NCBI GenBank assembly: GCA_002716625.1
Contig: PBAS01000065.1
Coordinates: forward strand, 1 to 44,323
Length of the DNA: 44,323 nt
Origin: Phycisphaeraceae bacterium
GTDB taxonomy: Bacteria > Planctomycetota > Phycisphaerae > Phycisphaerales > Phycisphaeraceae
Direction of reading: 5' to 3'
Numbering within the stretch: position 1 is the stretch's first letter; every line of letters begins with the position of its first letter. This document shows, one piece after another, positions 1 to 9,181 of the stretch. Under the pieces are notes generated by a model. It worked only from the letters and a program-made list of their open reading frames with translations. It was not told where the DNA came from and did not search any database. The translations under genes were made by a program, and so were the position numbers.

Positions 1-66
1 CCGAGCCGCCAGCCGATACTGATCGATAACAGACTGGTGAATATACTTGCATAAACATGATTTACT

Positions 67-1446
67 CTAAACGGGTGACAACTCGTGCGCAAAAGCCTGC
101 TCGACCACCTGCATCCCTTCTTCCAGTGCCTCTTGCTCAATCATCAATGGAGGGCTGATCTTGACTGAGGCACCAGCAAAACCCACTGGACCGAATAACA
201 TAACACCGCACTGCACGCCACGACCAATGACCCGCCAAGCCAGCTTCGCATCGGCTTCGTTGGTGCCTGGCTTCACGCAATGCAAAGAAGTAACCAGTCC
301 CTTGCCGTGCGAAGCAAGAATAACATCACTAAAGCGGCGTTGGATCCGTTGAGATGAATCCTGAAGAACCGAGCCGATACGGGAAGCCCGTTCAGTGAGA
401 TTTTCCGCCAGAATGAGCTTTAGACTAGCGAGTGCGGCTGCACAACAGACCGGGTTACCTGAATGTGTACTGGTCATAGAACCAGGAGGGAATAAATCCA
501 TGATATGTGAGCGGCCGATGACAGCACTGATCGGCAATGAACCGCTAATGCCCTTGCCGCAGGCAATCAGGTCAGGTTGGATGCCATAATGTTCAAAGCC
601 CCAAAAGGTTCCCGTACGGCCGAATCCGGCTTGCACCTCATCCATGATCAGTAATGCCTTATGGTCATTACACCACTGACGCAATTGCTGGATATAAGAC
701 GCTGGAGCAAAGCTGGAATTACCCCCTTGGTAGGTCTCCGTCATCACACCACATACTTGGTGGGCTGACACACCTGCTTCACATAAACTTCTTTCGAAAG
801 CAGAAAATTCATTATCTTCAGGGCCACAACGCACACCACCATCAGGAAATGGGACTTGAACAAAATGCGTATCATCGTATCCGATCCATTTCTTAAGATC
901 AGGTACACCACCGGCAAGCTGAGCTCCAAGCGTGCGGCCATGGAAACTATTATCAAAACTGACAAACACGTTGGGACTTTTACCTACAGCCCTTCCATGT
1001 TCGCGTGATAATTTAACGCACATCTCCGTTGCCTCAGAACCGGTTGACAACAACATAACTTTGTCGTCGCGCCGCGGCGCCACACCTTGGAGTGCTTCAA
1101 CTAATTCCCTGCGCGACTCATGCGGGAAACAGTAACTGGTTAGCAATTGTCCCTTTGCCTGACTCACGATGGCATCAACCATTTCGGCCCGGCCGTGTCC
1201 GGCATTGGTAATGAGTACCCCAGAGGAAAAGTCAATCCAACGATTGCCCCATGCATCCCAAACGCTTGCCCCTTCGGCTCGTTTCCATACGATTGGCGGT
1301 TGGCCCTCCATGCACTGTGGCTCGATATCCCTAAGTCTTTGTAGGGTTGCCACCGAATCTCGATGGGGTATCGCTGTCTTAATCGTGCGGTATTTCGTGT
1401 CAACCAGTTCAACGTTGACCGGTTCAATCGGATAAGCGTCACTCAT
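67..1446 (-). CDS. Class III (PLP-dependent) aminotransferase
   Basis: A 459-residue protein of the class III, 4-aminobutyrate/ornithine-type aminotransferase family. These enzymes move an amino group between an amine or amino acid and a 2-oxo acid using pyridoxal phosphate. Visible family features are an STGSEATE cofactor phosphate segment, FHGRTLG, a MDEVQAGFGRTG stretch carrying the Asp that contacts the cofactor ring, and the probable Schiff-base lysine in ACGKGISG. The start is the ATG at 1446, with GAGG about 11 bases upstream; a TTG seven codons earlier would contain that GAGG and is unlikely. It is the last gene of the minus-strand block, after smpB. The substrate cannot be told from sequence; GABA or another omega-amino acid is a reasonable guess. 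Family certain, substrate unknown. Confidence 0.9.
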   Translation of the reverse strand: MSDAYPIEPVNVELVDTKYRTIKTAIPHRDSVATLQRLRDIEPQCMEGQPPIVWKRAEGASVWDAWGNRWIDFSSGVLITNAGHGRAEMVDAIVSQAKGQLLTSYCFPHESRRELVEALQGVAPRRDDKVMLLSTGSEATEMCVKLSREHGRAVGKSPNVFVSFDNSFHGRTLGAQLAGGVPDLKKWIGYDDTHFVQVPFPDGGVRCGPEDNEFSAFERSLCEAGVSAHQVCGVMTETYQGGNSSFAPASYIQQLRQWCNDHKALLIMDEVQAGFGRTGTFWGFEHYGIQPDLIACGKGISGSLPISAVIGRSHIMDLFPPGSMTSTHSGNPVCCAAALASLKLILAENLTERASRIGSVLQDSSQRIQRRFSDVILASHGKGLVTSLHCVKPGTNEADAKLAWRVIGRGVQCGVMLFGPVGFAGASVKISPPLMIEQEALEEGMQVVEQAFAHELSPV

Positions 1447-1530
1447 GTCCTTTTTTTCCTCGTACAAAAACCAAGGGTCCGGAGTATAGAATCAGATCCC
1501 GGGTGCGGCCAATTGGCTGATGTTCTGTGA

Positions 1531-2004
1531 CTAAATCACCTTCCGGGTCATCGCCCGCCGCATTTCACGGTCCGTTTCACGTTTCTTGATCACCTGGCGT
1601 TTGTCGTAACTTCGTTTACCTGATGCAACCGCCACTTCCAACTTGGCATGTCCACGGACAAAATACATCGCAACCGGAATGAGGGTAATACCCTTCGATG
1701 TGGTACAGTCCGCGAGGTGAGCAATCTGATGCTTATGAGCCAGTAGTTTTCTCCGCCGTTTAGGATTGTGCTGATTGGGCCCAGCATGGGGGTAAAGGGC
1801 AATATCCACATCGTATAAATACAAACCGTTTGTTTCGACTCGAGCGTAGCCTTGCCCAATCGACACTTGGCCATTACGAACACTCTTGACCTCACTGCCG
1901 GACAGTACAATTCCTACTTCAAGTTTTTCGACAAAGTGATAATCATGGTGTGCACGTCGGTTGATGATACGTAGCGTGGAATTTGATGCTGATTTCTTAG
2001 CCAT
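1531..2004 (-). CDS. smpB: SsrA-binding protein SmpB
   Basis: A 157-residue SmpB, the partner of tmRNA (SsrA) that delivers it to ribosomes stalled on mRNAs lacking a stop codon (trans-translation). Family hallmarks are an N-terminal RRAHHDY, then GIVLSGSEVKS, a YARVE segment, LYPHAGPNQHNP, and a basic C-terminal tail (KRETDREMRRAMTRKVI) of the kind that enters the mRNA channel. Length is normal. It starts at ATG 2004 and lies between the mnmE fragments and the aminotransferase. No tmRNA gene was recognised in the window. Confidence 0.96.
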   Translation of the reverse strand: MAKKSASNSTLRIINRRAHHDYHFVEKLEVGIVLSGSEVKSVRNGQVSIGQGYARVETNGLYLYDVDIALYPHAGPNQHNPKRRRKLLAHKHQIAHLADCTTSKGITLIPVAMYFVRGHAKLEVAVASGKRSYDKRQVIKKRETDREMRRAMTRKVI

Positions 2005-2109
2005 GTCGTTCTATTCTCGCGTTACACATCGAATGGAGCCTACTGGGGATCATGCTTGAATACGATTCCAGTACTGATTGTATAAAACATAATCACCATA
2101 CTTAAATGG

Positions 2110-2817
2110 TCACTTGCCAATACAAAAGCTTGAAAAGACACGGCCGATGATGTCATCCGGCGACATTTGTCCGCCTAAACCTGCCAATTCATCCAACGCG
2201 AGTCGTATAGCCGAGGCAACGACTTCAGGACGCTCAATACCATGGTGGTTCTCTTGGGTCTGTAATATCGTCCGCGCTTCACGTGTATGACCAACGGCTA
2301 CCACAAGGGAATGTTCATGACGTGGCTGAAGGACAAGCATCTGACCGGAAACACTTGCTACCCGATCACCAAGCAATGATGCAAGCATTTTTTTTAGCTC
2401 GGGAACACCCTCTCGTGTAAGCGCACTGACACTCAGGTCGAACCCCTGCGCCACACCGCCCCCCCGATCGGATTTCGTTCGAACTCGGATCATCTTGGCG
2501 TCCGAAGCTTGTTCCAGCACAGGTGGCACGGTTCCATCACTTAAGTGAAGAATGACATCTGCTTGCCGCATGGCTTCGTGAACGGACAGCTGAACCTGAT
2601 GATCCAATTCATTCTGGGGAAAATCCAGCCCAGCAAGATCCACCAATATCAACTCAATGATCTGACCTGCATCTGACTCGATGACAAGTTGTTCGGATAG
2701 CACGTCACGTGTAGTACCTGCAAGTTCGTCTGTCACGGCACGTTGGCGCCCCAATAACGCATTGAATAACGTACTTTTTCCGACACTCGGCGCCCCAATC
2801 AAAACAACATGAGGCAA
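2110..2817 (-). CDS. mnmE: MnmE (TrmE) C-terminal part: G domain and CxGK tail, cut off by an in-frame TAG
   Basis: The 235-residue C-terminal part of MnmE, the GTPase that works with MnmG to put the 5-carboxymethylaminomethyl group on wobble uridine 34 of certain tRNAs. It carries a P-loop (GAPSVGKST), the TTRDV switch, the DLAG Walker B motif, a TKSD in place of the usual NKxD, and the diagnostic C-terminal CIGK cysteine motif. It is in the same reading frame as the N-terminal part (2848-3510). The two are separated by one TAG at 2848-2850 and ten sense codons. The first available start is the TTG at 2817, with no clear ribosome binding site. This is probably a disrupted single gene, but the downstream part shows no other damage. 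A sequencing error or stop-codon readthrough is also possible. Confidence 0.85.
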   Translation of the reverse strand: MPHVVLIGAPSVGKSTLFNALLGRQRAVTDELAGTTRDVLSEQLVIESDAGQIIELILVDLAGLDFPQNELDHQVQLSVHEAMRQADVILHLSDGTVPPVLEQASDAKMIRVRTKSDRGGGVAQGFDLSVSALTREGVPELKKMLASLLGDRVASVSGQMLVLQPRHEHSLVVAVGHTREARTILQTQENHHGIERPEVVASAIRLALDELAGLGGQMSPDDIIGRVFSSFCIGK

Positions 2818-2847
2818 AGCATCTAGTTGCCGCCAGGAACGGCTCGA

Positions 2848-3510
2848 CTACAGAATCCGCAAAAGTTCGGCCTCAATACCAGATAATTTCTTAGCCAATG
2901 ACAGCCGGTCAATCGCCACCACATCATCCTGATCCACGAAATCAATACCCGCTTCAACCAATGCCAGTTGTTGCGCAAGAACGTCGACCAACTGCTTTGA
3001 TCGTTTACCTAAATTACCCCGTCGCAGCATTGACGCAGCAACAAGTTGACTATCGCTTATCGCCGCAATAGTTGCCGCAATACCCTCTGCCTGAATAAGA
3101 TCGATCTTGCCTGCCAAAAAGGCGCGAAATGAAAATTCACCTGGCTCAGCCAACCGAATCCCAGTCCTTGCAACTTGCTGAACACAACGGTTCAACAGTG
3201 TCGGATTGCCTGGGCACTGGATTTCTGCCAGGTCTTGGCCTGTATAGCTACGCGGTCCCCGCCTATAGGTCACCAGCACGGGCAAGCTCAGGTTGGCCAC
3301 GTCGCACTCATCAGAAGTCGACAAAAGCAACTGGCAAGCTAATAGCTTGCCCGATAAAAGATCCTCGGCCGTCTGGTGGCTATCTTCAAAAGGTTGAATA
3401 AGTTTTTTAAGCGTCCCCGAAGTCTGTGGACCACTGAGTCGTACTAATCCACGCATTGATCGTCCCGGTGGTGAACTGACCGAAACAATCGTGTCATCTG
3501 CCGCATTCAT
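2848..3510 (-). CDS. mnmE: MnmE (TrmE) N-terminal part, ends at an in-frame amber codon
   Basis: The 220-residue N-terminal part of MnmE, covering the tetrahydrofolate-binding, dimerising domain (DTIVSVSSPPGRS, VRLSGP, SYTGQD) and the first part of the helical domain (AEPGEFSFRAFLAGKIDL, QAEGI). It stops at TAG 2848-2850, just where the helical linker should run into the GTPase domain. Read through, the two parts give about 466 residues, the normal MnmE length. Its ATG overlaps the yidC stop (ATGA), so it is translationally coupled to yidC. On its own this fragment would lack GTPase activity. MnmG, its partner, is intact at 19848-21692. Confidence 0.85.
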   Translation of the reverse strand: MNAADDTIVSVSSPPGRSMRGLVRLSGPQTSGTLKKLIQPFEDSHQTAEDLLSGKLLACQLLLSTSDECDVANLSLPVLVTYRRGPRSYTGQDLAEIQCPGNPTLLNRCVQQVARTGIRLAEPGEFSFRAFLAGKIDLIQAEGIAATIAAISDSQLVAASMLRRGNLGKRSKQLVDVLAQQLALVEAGIDFVDQDDVVAIDRLSLAKKLSGIEAELLRIL

Positions 3511-5717
3511 CTATGCTTACGCGACTTTCTCGTTTTGTACGCGGCTCCGCCATCGGCTCCACCCTGGCGCTGTTGTAGCTCTTGTTGCTTGGCCTCGATC
3601 ACCTTCTGCATACGATCGACAAAACCGCCAGGCTTTACTGGTTTCTTATCAAACAGGGTGCCCGCCTCCTCCTGTTCCTTAAGATGTTTTCGTACTCGGT
3701 AACTTTCATAGATCCCCATGGCGGTCGACGACATGATGTAAAGTGTTAAGCCACTGGGGGCAGAAAACATAATGAATGGAAAGATTAAGGTAATATAACC
3801 CATCATTTTCTGCTGGCGTCGTTGTTCTTCTGTTGCTGCAGGCGCTGCCATGAACTTCTGCTGAATAAAGAATACAACTCCCATCAGAATAGGAATGATA
3901 TTGATCGCTGAATAGTCGAACTGAATGAATAACAAGTTAAATGCACGTGGCTCATCAAATATGGGAATGAACCTATCCGGACCCGACAGGTCATTTAAAA
4001 AGGGCCATGCGCCACCACTGATCGTCTGAAAAACACCCCAGAAAGCAGGTTCATGCCTCAGATCAATTGCAAAGTAAAGCATGGCGTACAATGCAACCCA
4101 GATTGGCATCTGGAGCAGCATTGGTAGACAACCAAGCATATTAAACATATTGACGCCACGCTCTTTGTAGAGCTTCATTGTCTCCTGGCCAACCTTGTTC
4201 TTGTCACCCTTGTATTTCTTCTTGATCTTTTCAAGTTCCGGTTGCAATGCCTGCATCTGCTTGCCAACCTTCATCATGTTGATCTGGGCCTTCTTGGTGA
4301 TTGGGTGCAATAAGAGACGGACACAGCAAACCATAACGATAATCGCAAGCCCCCAATCAAAGACAACCCAGGTTCTTAAAAACTTGAGAAATGTTAATAG
4401 TCCATGTGCCAACCACTGAAAAGTGCAAGCCATGCACGGTCCGCCAAAGCTATAGACAATCGTCTTCTCCAGTTCCAAACTCTTGTACGGCTGTTGGCTA
4501 AATAAAGAAATATCTCGCGGACCGGTAAACAGACCCAAGTTCAATTCATGATGCTGACCGGGTACCACGGTGAAAGGCTTGCTAGTGAGCGTAAAGACCA
4601 TTTTTCGTTGATCAATATTACGCTGCTGGCCTTTATTACCAATAACCAACATACCCAAGTCGTCGTAGGATGCGTCGAGTGCAGGAATTGCTTCTGCGCC
4701 AATGGACAAGGGATGCACAACGGAGGCAAAATATCGATTCAGTGATGCAAACCACACCAACTCAACATTTGATTCAAGTTCTGGACTTGGCCAGAACGGC
4801 CGTGGCCCCCTACCAGCCTTGAATTCATGGAACTCATCAAGCACGGTATCCCGTCTAAGTTTGGGATTAGTGATATAAACCCACTGTCTGGTCTTATCAA
4901 GCGTGTCACGTGTATGGTCAAAATAGCCCGCAACCAACGTCCGAATATCACCCATATAAGCTGATTTTGCCGCCGGCGTATCGCCTTGAGCGAGTTGGTG
5001 CCAAGTAATTGTTAGCGGTGTGTTTGCATGGTTGAAAAAACGCTGTTTGATGTGAAGATCATAGCTTCCCGGTTCTAGAATGAACTCGCGATGGATCTCC
5101 AATACGGGGTCGTTGTTTTCATCAAGGATATTAAGCTGATAGATAGCGTACTGCTGTACGTCGCCATCAGATGTTTCAACCAATTGCCATTTCGCTGCGC
5201 TTAGTGGAATATTTTGCTCGTTTATTTTCAGGGACAAAGCACTAAAGGGATGCACAACGTATTCATCAGTTTCTGCAGTTTTTGCAATAATGTAAGGCGT
5301 ATCACTTGTAGGTTCCGTACGATAGTCGCGCAGAAAGATCCCACGAATACCAGGTGTATAACCCGACAAGTCAACCCGCAGTAAATAATTGGAATCCGTA
5401 TCGGCTGAACCAATCGAAATTGGCTTAGATCCGGTATTGGATTCTATAATTAACCGACCCAATCGATGTGGGGCAGTGTCTGTTTCAACCTGGACTGGCA
5501 CCCGGGATTGCGCCAACCCCGTGGATTCCGTGACCAATGATCCTTGCCCCCCCACAACTGCCGGTTCTTCAATTGGCTTTTCGACTTGCGGGAACCCACT
5601 ACTACCCCCCTCTACACCAGGGGCTATGGCTGGCACTTCAGCTGACTTCTGCGCAGGCTGAAAGACGGCCATTGCAAAGAGCAAACCTATGGCGATCGCC
5701 AAAATCGTAAACACCAT
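3507..5717 (-). CDS. yidC: Membrane protein insertase YidC
   Basis: A YidC/Oxa1 insertase of about 736 residues, which places and folds proteins in the inner membrane alone or with SecYEG. It has one N-terminal membrane helix, a low-complexity linker, a large periplasmic beta-rich domain (roughly residues 90-430), and the conserved C-terminal insertase core. The core starts at WGLAIIVMVCCVRLLLHP, includes the hydrophilic-groove Arg, and is followed by the KKYKGDKNK cytoplasmic hairpin and GCLPMLLQMPIWVALY. The tail is basic (KTRKSRKHR). It is longer than E. coli YidC (548 residues). The start is ambiguous: ATG 5717, or TTG 5723 with AAGGGG eight bases upstream. It lies downstream of rseP, and its stop overlaps the mnmE start. 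Confidence 0.95.
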   Translation of the reverse strand: MVFTILAIAIGLLFAMAVFQPAQKSAEVPAIAPGVEGGSSGFPQVEKPIEEPAVVGGQGSLVTESTGLAQSRVPVQVETDTAPHRLGRLIIESNTGSKPISIGSADTDSNYLLRVDLSGYTPGIRGIFLRDYRTEPTSDTPYIIAKTAETDEYVVHPFSALSLKINEQNIPLSAAKWQLVETSDGDVQQYAIYQLNILDENNDPVLEIHREFILEPGSYDLHIKQRFFNHANTPLTITWHQLAQGDTPAAKSAYMGDIRTLVAGYFDHTRDTLDKTRQWVYITNPKLRRDTVLDEFHEFKAGRGPRPFWPSPELESNVELVWFASLNRYFASVVHPLSIGAEAIPALDASYDDLGMLVIGNKGQQRNIDQRKMVFTLTSKPFTVVPGQHHELNLGLFTGPRDISLFSQQPYKSLELEKTIVYSFGGPCMACTFQWLAHGLLTFLKFLRTWVVFDWGLAIIVMVCCVRLLLHPITKKAQINMMKVGKQMQALQPELEKIKKKYKGDKNKVGQETMKLYKERGVNMFNMLGCLPMLLQMPIWVALYAMLYFAIDLRHEPAFWGVFQTISGGAWPFLNDLSGPDRFIPIFDEPRAFNLLFIQFDYSAINIIPILMGVVFFIQQKFMAAPAATEEQRRQQKMMGYITLIFPFIMFSAPSGLTLYIMSSTAMGIYESYRVRKHLKEQEEAGTLFDKKPVKPGGFVDRMQKVIEAKQQELQQRQGGADGGAAYKTRKSRKHR

Positions 5718-5758
5718 CCTCAACGACAGAACCCCTTATCACCTTGGAAGGACGGGGC

Positions 5759-5788
5759 AGTATAGAACCGATGTGTAGAAAATGCGAA
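5759..5788 (-). promoter_or_regulatory. Candidate sigma-70-type promoter for yidC
   Basis: Read on the minus strand, TTCGCA (5783-5788) is followed after 18 bases by TATACT (5759-5764). These match 4/6 and 5/6 of the consensus -35 and -10 boxes. The predicted start of transcription lies about 30 bases before the yidC start codon. The right arm of an inverted repeat overlaps the spacer and -10 box. This rests on a consensus match only. Confidence 0.3.
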
Positions 5789-5835
5789 ATGGAGATACTC
5801 AGCAAGGATCGCTCACATCGGTGGCTGTCGGTTCT
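5764..5835. repeat. Competing inverted repeats between rseP and yidC
   Basis: Plus-strand AGAACCGATGTG (5764-5775) has two complementary partners. CACATCGGT (5814-5822) gives a perfect 9-base arm with ACCGATGTG, and TCGGTTCT (5828-5835) gives a perfect 8-base arm with AGAACCGA. The two pairings share bases of the same arm, so they exclude each other. The element fills most of the rseP-yidC gap and overlaps the candidate yidC promoter. Confidence 0.5.
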
Positions 5836-5836
5836 G

Positions 5837-7867
5837 TTAACCCAAACCAATAAGACGCGTGGTGTCGTTAAATAGGGTGAAAAGAAATATTGATGCAATC
5901 AGTACCAAGCCCACGAAAAAAGCTGCTGTCTGCACCTTTGCGCTAACTGGCGAACCTTTTATCTTCTCAATAATCAGAAATATGATGTGCCCCCCATCGG
6001 TGATAGGAATGGGCAGGAAATTAATAACCGCAAGATTCACACTGATTAGACCGAGAACAAACGCCCAGTAGGGCCAACCTCTTTCTGTCGCAATGGTACC
6101 GATATGAACGATTCCAACCGGGCCTCGAAGCTCCGTTAACGAAACTGTTCTGTCAACAGCCAAACGCTTCAATGTGATATAGGTCCGCAAGACAAATTCT
6201 TGGGTTTTCTTGATGCCAATTGTGACCGCCTCGTACATGGTCCCCGCCTTAATGAAAACATCATGTGGCTTGAGAGCATCATGTAGCTCGCCCGGCACTT
6301 GCCAACCCGCCATCCGCAGGTCTTTGGCATGCTGAGCACCGTACCCCAACTGACTGCTGTAGATAGGACGGTCCTTGATAGCCAATTGATATCCAATCGC
6401 AAGGTGACCGCCTTCGGGACTGGCCTGAGTAATCGACTGAAGTATTGGTAGCAATTGGCGAAAATCAGCAACCGGTTGGTTATTAACACTCAAAATCCGA
6501 GAACCTGCAGGCAAAGCGAGCTTCTCGGCAGGTTCATCGTCAATACACTGACTGATCATTGGCAGATCCACCGCCGGCTCATAACCAATACCAAGAAGCT
6601 TTTTCCCCGTTAGCATAATCGAGGGAGTTGTCGTGCTCTGACCATTGCGATGTAATGTAACTGAAAATGCTTTTTCTTCTTTGCGAGACTTATCAATAAG
6701 AAGCTTGATCTGTTCGACACGAGGCCAAGCGGTGCCTGCAAGTGACGTGATCAGGTCACCGGGCTGGATCCCCGCTTCAGCAGCTAAAGACCCTTCCTGT
6801 ATTCTGTTAATGCGTGTAACCGGCGTGAAACCAAACAAATGCTGGATATATGAATCTGAATCCTGCGAGACCGGCTTAAGTTGCAAGGCAATTTTCGGCT
6901 TAATCTCAACTTGGGCGGTTACATCCGTTTGATCCCCCGTAAACTCAACTTCAACAGCATGCCCCTTTGATTCGGAAAAATAATTCTTAAGTTGTGAATA
7001 CCGAGTTACTGACTGCCCATTAACCGATGTCAGTGCCATCCCTGGCTGAGCACCGGTTGCCTGCCACTGTTCAAGAATACCCATCAGTTGTAACGTTCTC
7101 GGGTGCCCCACACCAACCGCCAACAACCCCTCTCCATGAAACTGCCTCGGCTTTAGGGGGTAGATAAGTTCTTCGCCGTCACGTTCAACTTTGATATTCA
7201 AAACCTGATTTCGTGATGCCAATGCAACACGAATTTGAAACCCCGTAAAATCCTCAATGCGTTCGCCATCAACTGCAAGAATCGTATCGCCAGGCTGTAG
7301 TCCTCTATACTCTCGCTCACCATCATGACCTTGGGCGAAAGTTGTTTCTGCAGGCATGGTGCGGGTTAATTCACCAATGATCGGTGCAGGAAATTCTAAC
7401 CCATGCAGAAAGCAGGCCATAAAAAACACAATGGCAAAGATCACGTTCATGACAACACCTGCGGTAATTACACAAGTGCGTGCCCAGATTGGCTTACGGC
7501 TAAATGAACGAGGATCCTCACTAGCCGCAGATGGATCGAAGTCCTCCTGACCCAACATCTTGACGTAACCGCCCAATGGCATCCAATTAAGACGATATTC
7601 GGTTTCGCTGATGCCAGTTGTATCCTCACCTTTTGCCACAAGTTGATCGTACTGGGATTGACTGGACCCAAGACGCAGACCAAAACCTTTGCGATAGCTG
7701 ACGATTGCGTGCCCAAAACCGATCGCAAATTGAAGAACTTTGACTCCCACCCACTTGGCTACCAAAAAATGGCCAAGTTCATGAACGAAAATAATCAGCC
7801 CAAAGCCAATTAGAAAAACAATTAATGAAAAAATCGTGCCCAAAGAAGTATTTGCCATAAAGTCCAT
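5837..7867 (-). CDS. rseP: RIP metalloprotease RseP (site-2 protease) with four PDZ-like segments
   Basis: An intramembrane zinc metalloprotease of about 676 residues (S2P/M50 family), which cleaves membrane proteins such as anti-sigma factors within the bilayer. The zinc motif HELGH is at about residues 29-33 in the first membrane helix. The second catalytic motif, NFLPIPITDGGH, begins near 616 in a C-terminal helix. Between them are four segments that look like PDZ folds, around residues 189-217 (LQPGDTILAVDGE), 271-297, 359-392 (GIQPGDLI) and 448-477 (LPAGSRILSVNNQPV). E. coli RseP has two PDZ domains and 450 residues. The ATG at 7867 is preferred; an in-frame TTG at 7921 abuts the dxr stop. 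It follows dxr and precedes yidC, all on the minus strand. Confidence 0.93.
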   Translation of the reverse strand: MDFMANTSLGTIFSLIVFLIGFGLIIFVHELGHFLVAKWVGVKVLQFAIGFGHAIVSYRKGFGLRLGSSQSQYDQLVAKGEDTTGISETEYRLNWMPLGGYVKMLGQEDFDPSAASEDPRSFSRKPIWARTCVITAGVVMNVIFAIVFFMACFLHGLEFPAPIIGELTRTMPAETTFAQGHDGEREYRGLQPGDTILAVDGERIEDFTGFQIRVALASRNQVLNIKVERDGEELIYPLKPRQFHGEGLLAVGVGHPRTLQLMGILEQWQATGAQPGMALTSVNGQSVTRYSQLKNYFSESKGHAVEVEFTGDQTDVTAQVEIKPKIALQLKPVSQDSDSYIQHLFGFTPVTRINRIQEGSLAAEAGIQPGDLITSLAGTAWPRVEQIKLLIDKSRKEEKAFSVTLHRNGQSTTTPSIMLTGKKLLGIGYEPAVDLPMISQCIDDEPAEKLALPAGSRILSVNNQPVADFRQLLPILQSITQASPEGGHLAIGYQLAIKDRPIYSSQLGYGAQHAKDLRMAGWQVPGELHDALKPHDVFIKAGTMYEAVTIGIKKTQEFVLRTYITLKRLAVDRTVSLTELRGPVGIVHIGTIATERGWPYWAFVLGLISVNLAVINFLPIPITDGGHIIFLIIEKIKGSPVSAKVQTAAFFVGLVLIASIFLFTLFNDTTRLIGLG

Positions 7868-7921
7868 ACGCCAACTTACTCCGATTAAATACCTTACCAA
7901 GTGGCCTAATTCTGTAGCCAA

Positions 7922-9112
7922 CTATATCGCCTGTGCAATCCTCTCATTCACAAAGGACCGAGCTTCATGATTAGCATCTAAGATCGTTTGAAGATTATCT
8001 ACCGACTTAGACCCGATCGAATCCAACGCCTCGGCAACTAATTCAACAATACGCCCTAGACAGATCTTATGTTCAAGAAACGCGGATACAGCCGCTTCAT
8101 TGGCGGCATTGAGAATAGCACCTGCCGTCCCTCCAGCCTCAATTACCTGATACGCCAAGCGTAATGCAGGAAACTTATTCAAATCAGGTGACTCAAACTC
8201 CAGTTTATCTAATGTCGACCAATCTAATTCCTGGCTACAGCAAGCCGCACGGTCCGGATAAGTCAGTGCATACTGGATCGGCGTCCGCATATCTGGCGGC
8301 CCCAACTGGGCAAGAACTGCATTATCTTCAAACTCAACGAAGCTATGAACCACCGATTGGGGATGGATGATGACCGATATCTTCTGCGCTGGAAGATTAA
8401 ATAACCAATGGGCTTCGATGATTTCAAGTGCCTTATTCATCATGGTTGCCGAATCAATCGTAACCTTTGGCCCCATGACCCAAGTCGGATGCCGGAGGGC
8501 TTGATCTACAGTTGCGTTGTACATCGCTTGCTTGCTCGCCGTCCGGAATGGTCCACCAGATGCCGTTAGCACAACCCTTTTAACGGCAGCCTGGCTGGAC
8601 TGTCGTGCCTCGAGGCATTGGAAAATAGCTGAATGTTCGGAATCGACCGGAATAATCGAAGCCCCATGGCGACCAAGCATGGGATTAACCAAACTACCTG
8701 CTGCAACCAGTGTTTCTTTGTTAGCAAGAGCAACCGTCCTGCCACTCTCAATAGCCGCCAGTATACTTGGCAATCCGGCAATGCCGACCACCGCAGCACA
8801 GAACAATGTGGCATCCGTATTTTCAACCAAGCGGAGTGCTGCATCTTCACCGCTGAAGATGTTGATACCCGTCAACCCATTACGCAGTTCCCCAACCTTG
8901 GAATCGTCGTTAATCGCAACGGCATCAACATCAAACTCACGGGCCTGCGCTTGAAGCAGGTCCACTTTTGAACCAGCAGCCAGTGCGGCAACTTCAATAT
9001 GCATGGCGTCAATGCCACGCAGGTGTCGAACAACATCCAGTGTGCTGATGCCGATACTACCGGTGGATCCAAGCACAGCTAGACGGCGTGCTGTTTGGTT
9101 AGATGCCGCCAT
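7922..9112 (-). CDS. dxr: 1-deoxy-D-xylulose 5-phosphate reductoisomerase
   Basis: A 396-residue Dxr (IspC), which converts 1-deoxy-D-xylulose 5-phosphate to 2-C-methyl-D-erythritol 4-phosphate with NADPH, the committed step of the MEP isoprenoid pathway. Seen in the sequence are the NADPH loop LGSTGSIGIST at the N terminus, ALANKETLVAAG, the metal-binding PVDSEHSAIFQ, and the substrate segment DSATMMNKALEIIEAHWLF. Length is normal and the gene is complete. It starts at ATG 9112 and ends in TAG, 54 bases before the rseP ATG. dxr next to rseP is a common bacterial arrangement. Confidence 0.97.
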   Translation of the reverse strand: MAASNQTARRLAVLGSTGSIGISTLDVVRHLRGIDAMHIEVAALAAGSKVDLLQAQAREFDVDAVAINDDSKVGELRNGLTGINIFSGEDAALRLVENTDATLFCAAVVGIAGLPSILAAIESGRTVALANKETLVAAGSLVNPMLGRHGASIIPVDSEHSAIFQCLEARQSSQAAVKRVVLTASGGPFRTASKQAMYNATVDQALRHPTWVMGPKVTIDSATMMNKALEIIEAHWLFNLPAQKISVIIHPQSVVHSFVEFEDNAVLAQLGPPDMRTPIQYALTYPDRAACCSQELDWSTLDKLEFESPDLNKFPALRLAYQVIEAGGTAGAILNAANEAAVSAFLEHKICLGRIVELVAEALDSIGSKSVDNLQTILDANHEARSFVNERIAQAI

Positions 9113-9181
9113 AATTCATCAGAAAACGCGCATGCCGATCATGGAAATTCATAACTAGGTAGAAAACGGCACATTATTCCA

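Noticed and set aside
2848-2850. Genome-wide recoding of TAG as a sense codon to explain mnmE
   Set aside because: Several intact genes in the window end in TAG at normal family lengths (aminotransferase, dxr, ptsI, glgP), so TAG works as a stop here.
8517-8954. 145-codon antisense frame inside dxr
   Set aside because: The opposite strand is unambiguously dxr, and the product looks like a codon-complement artefact.
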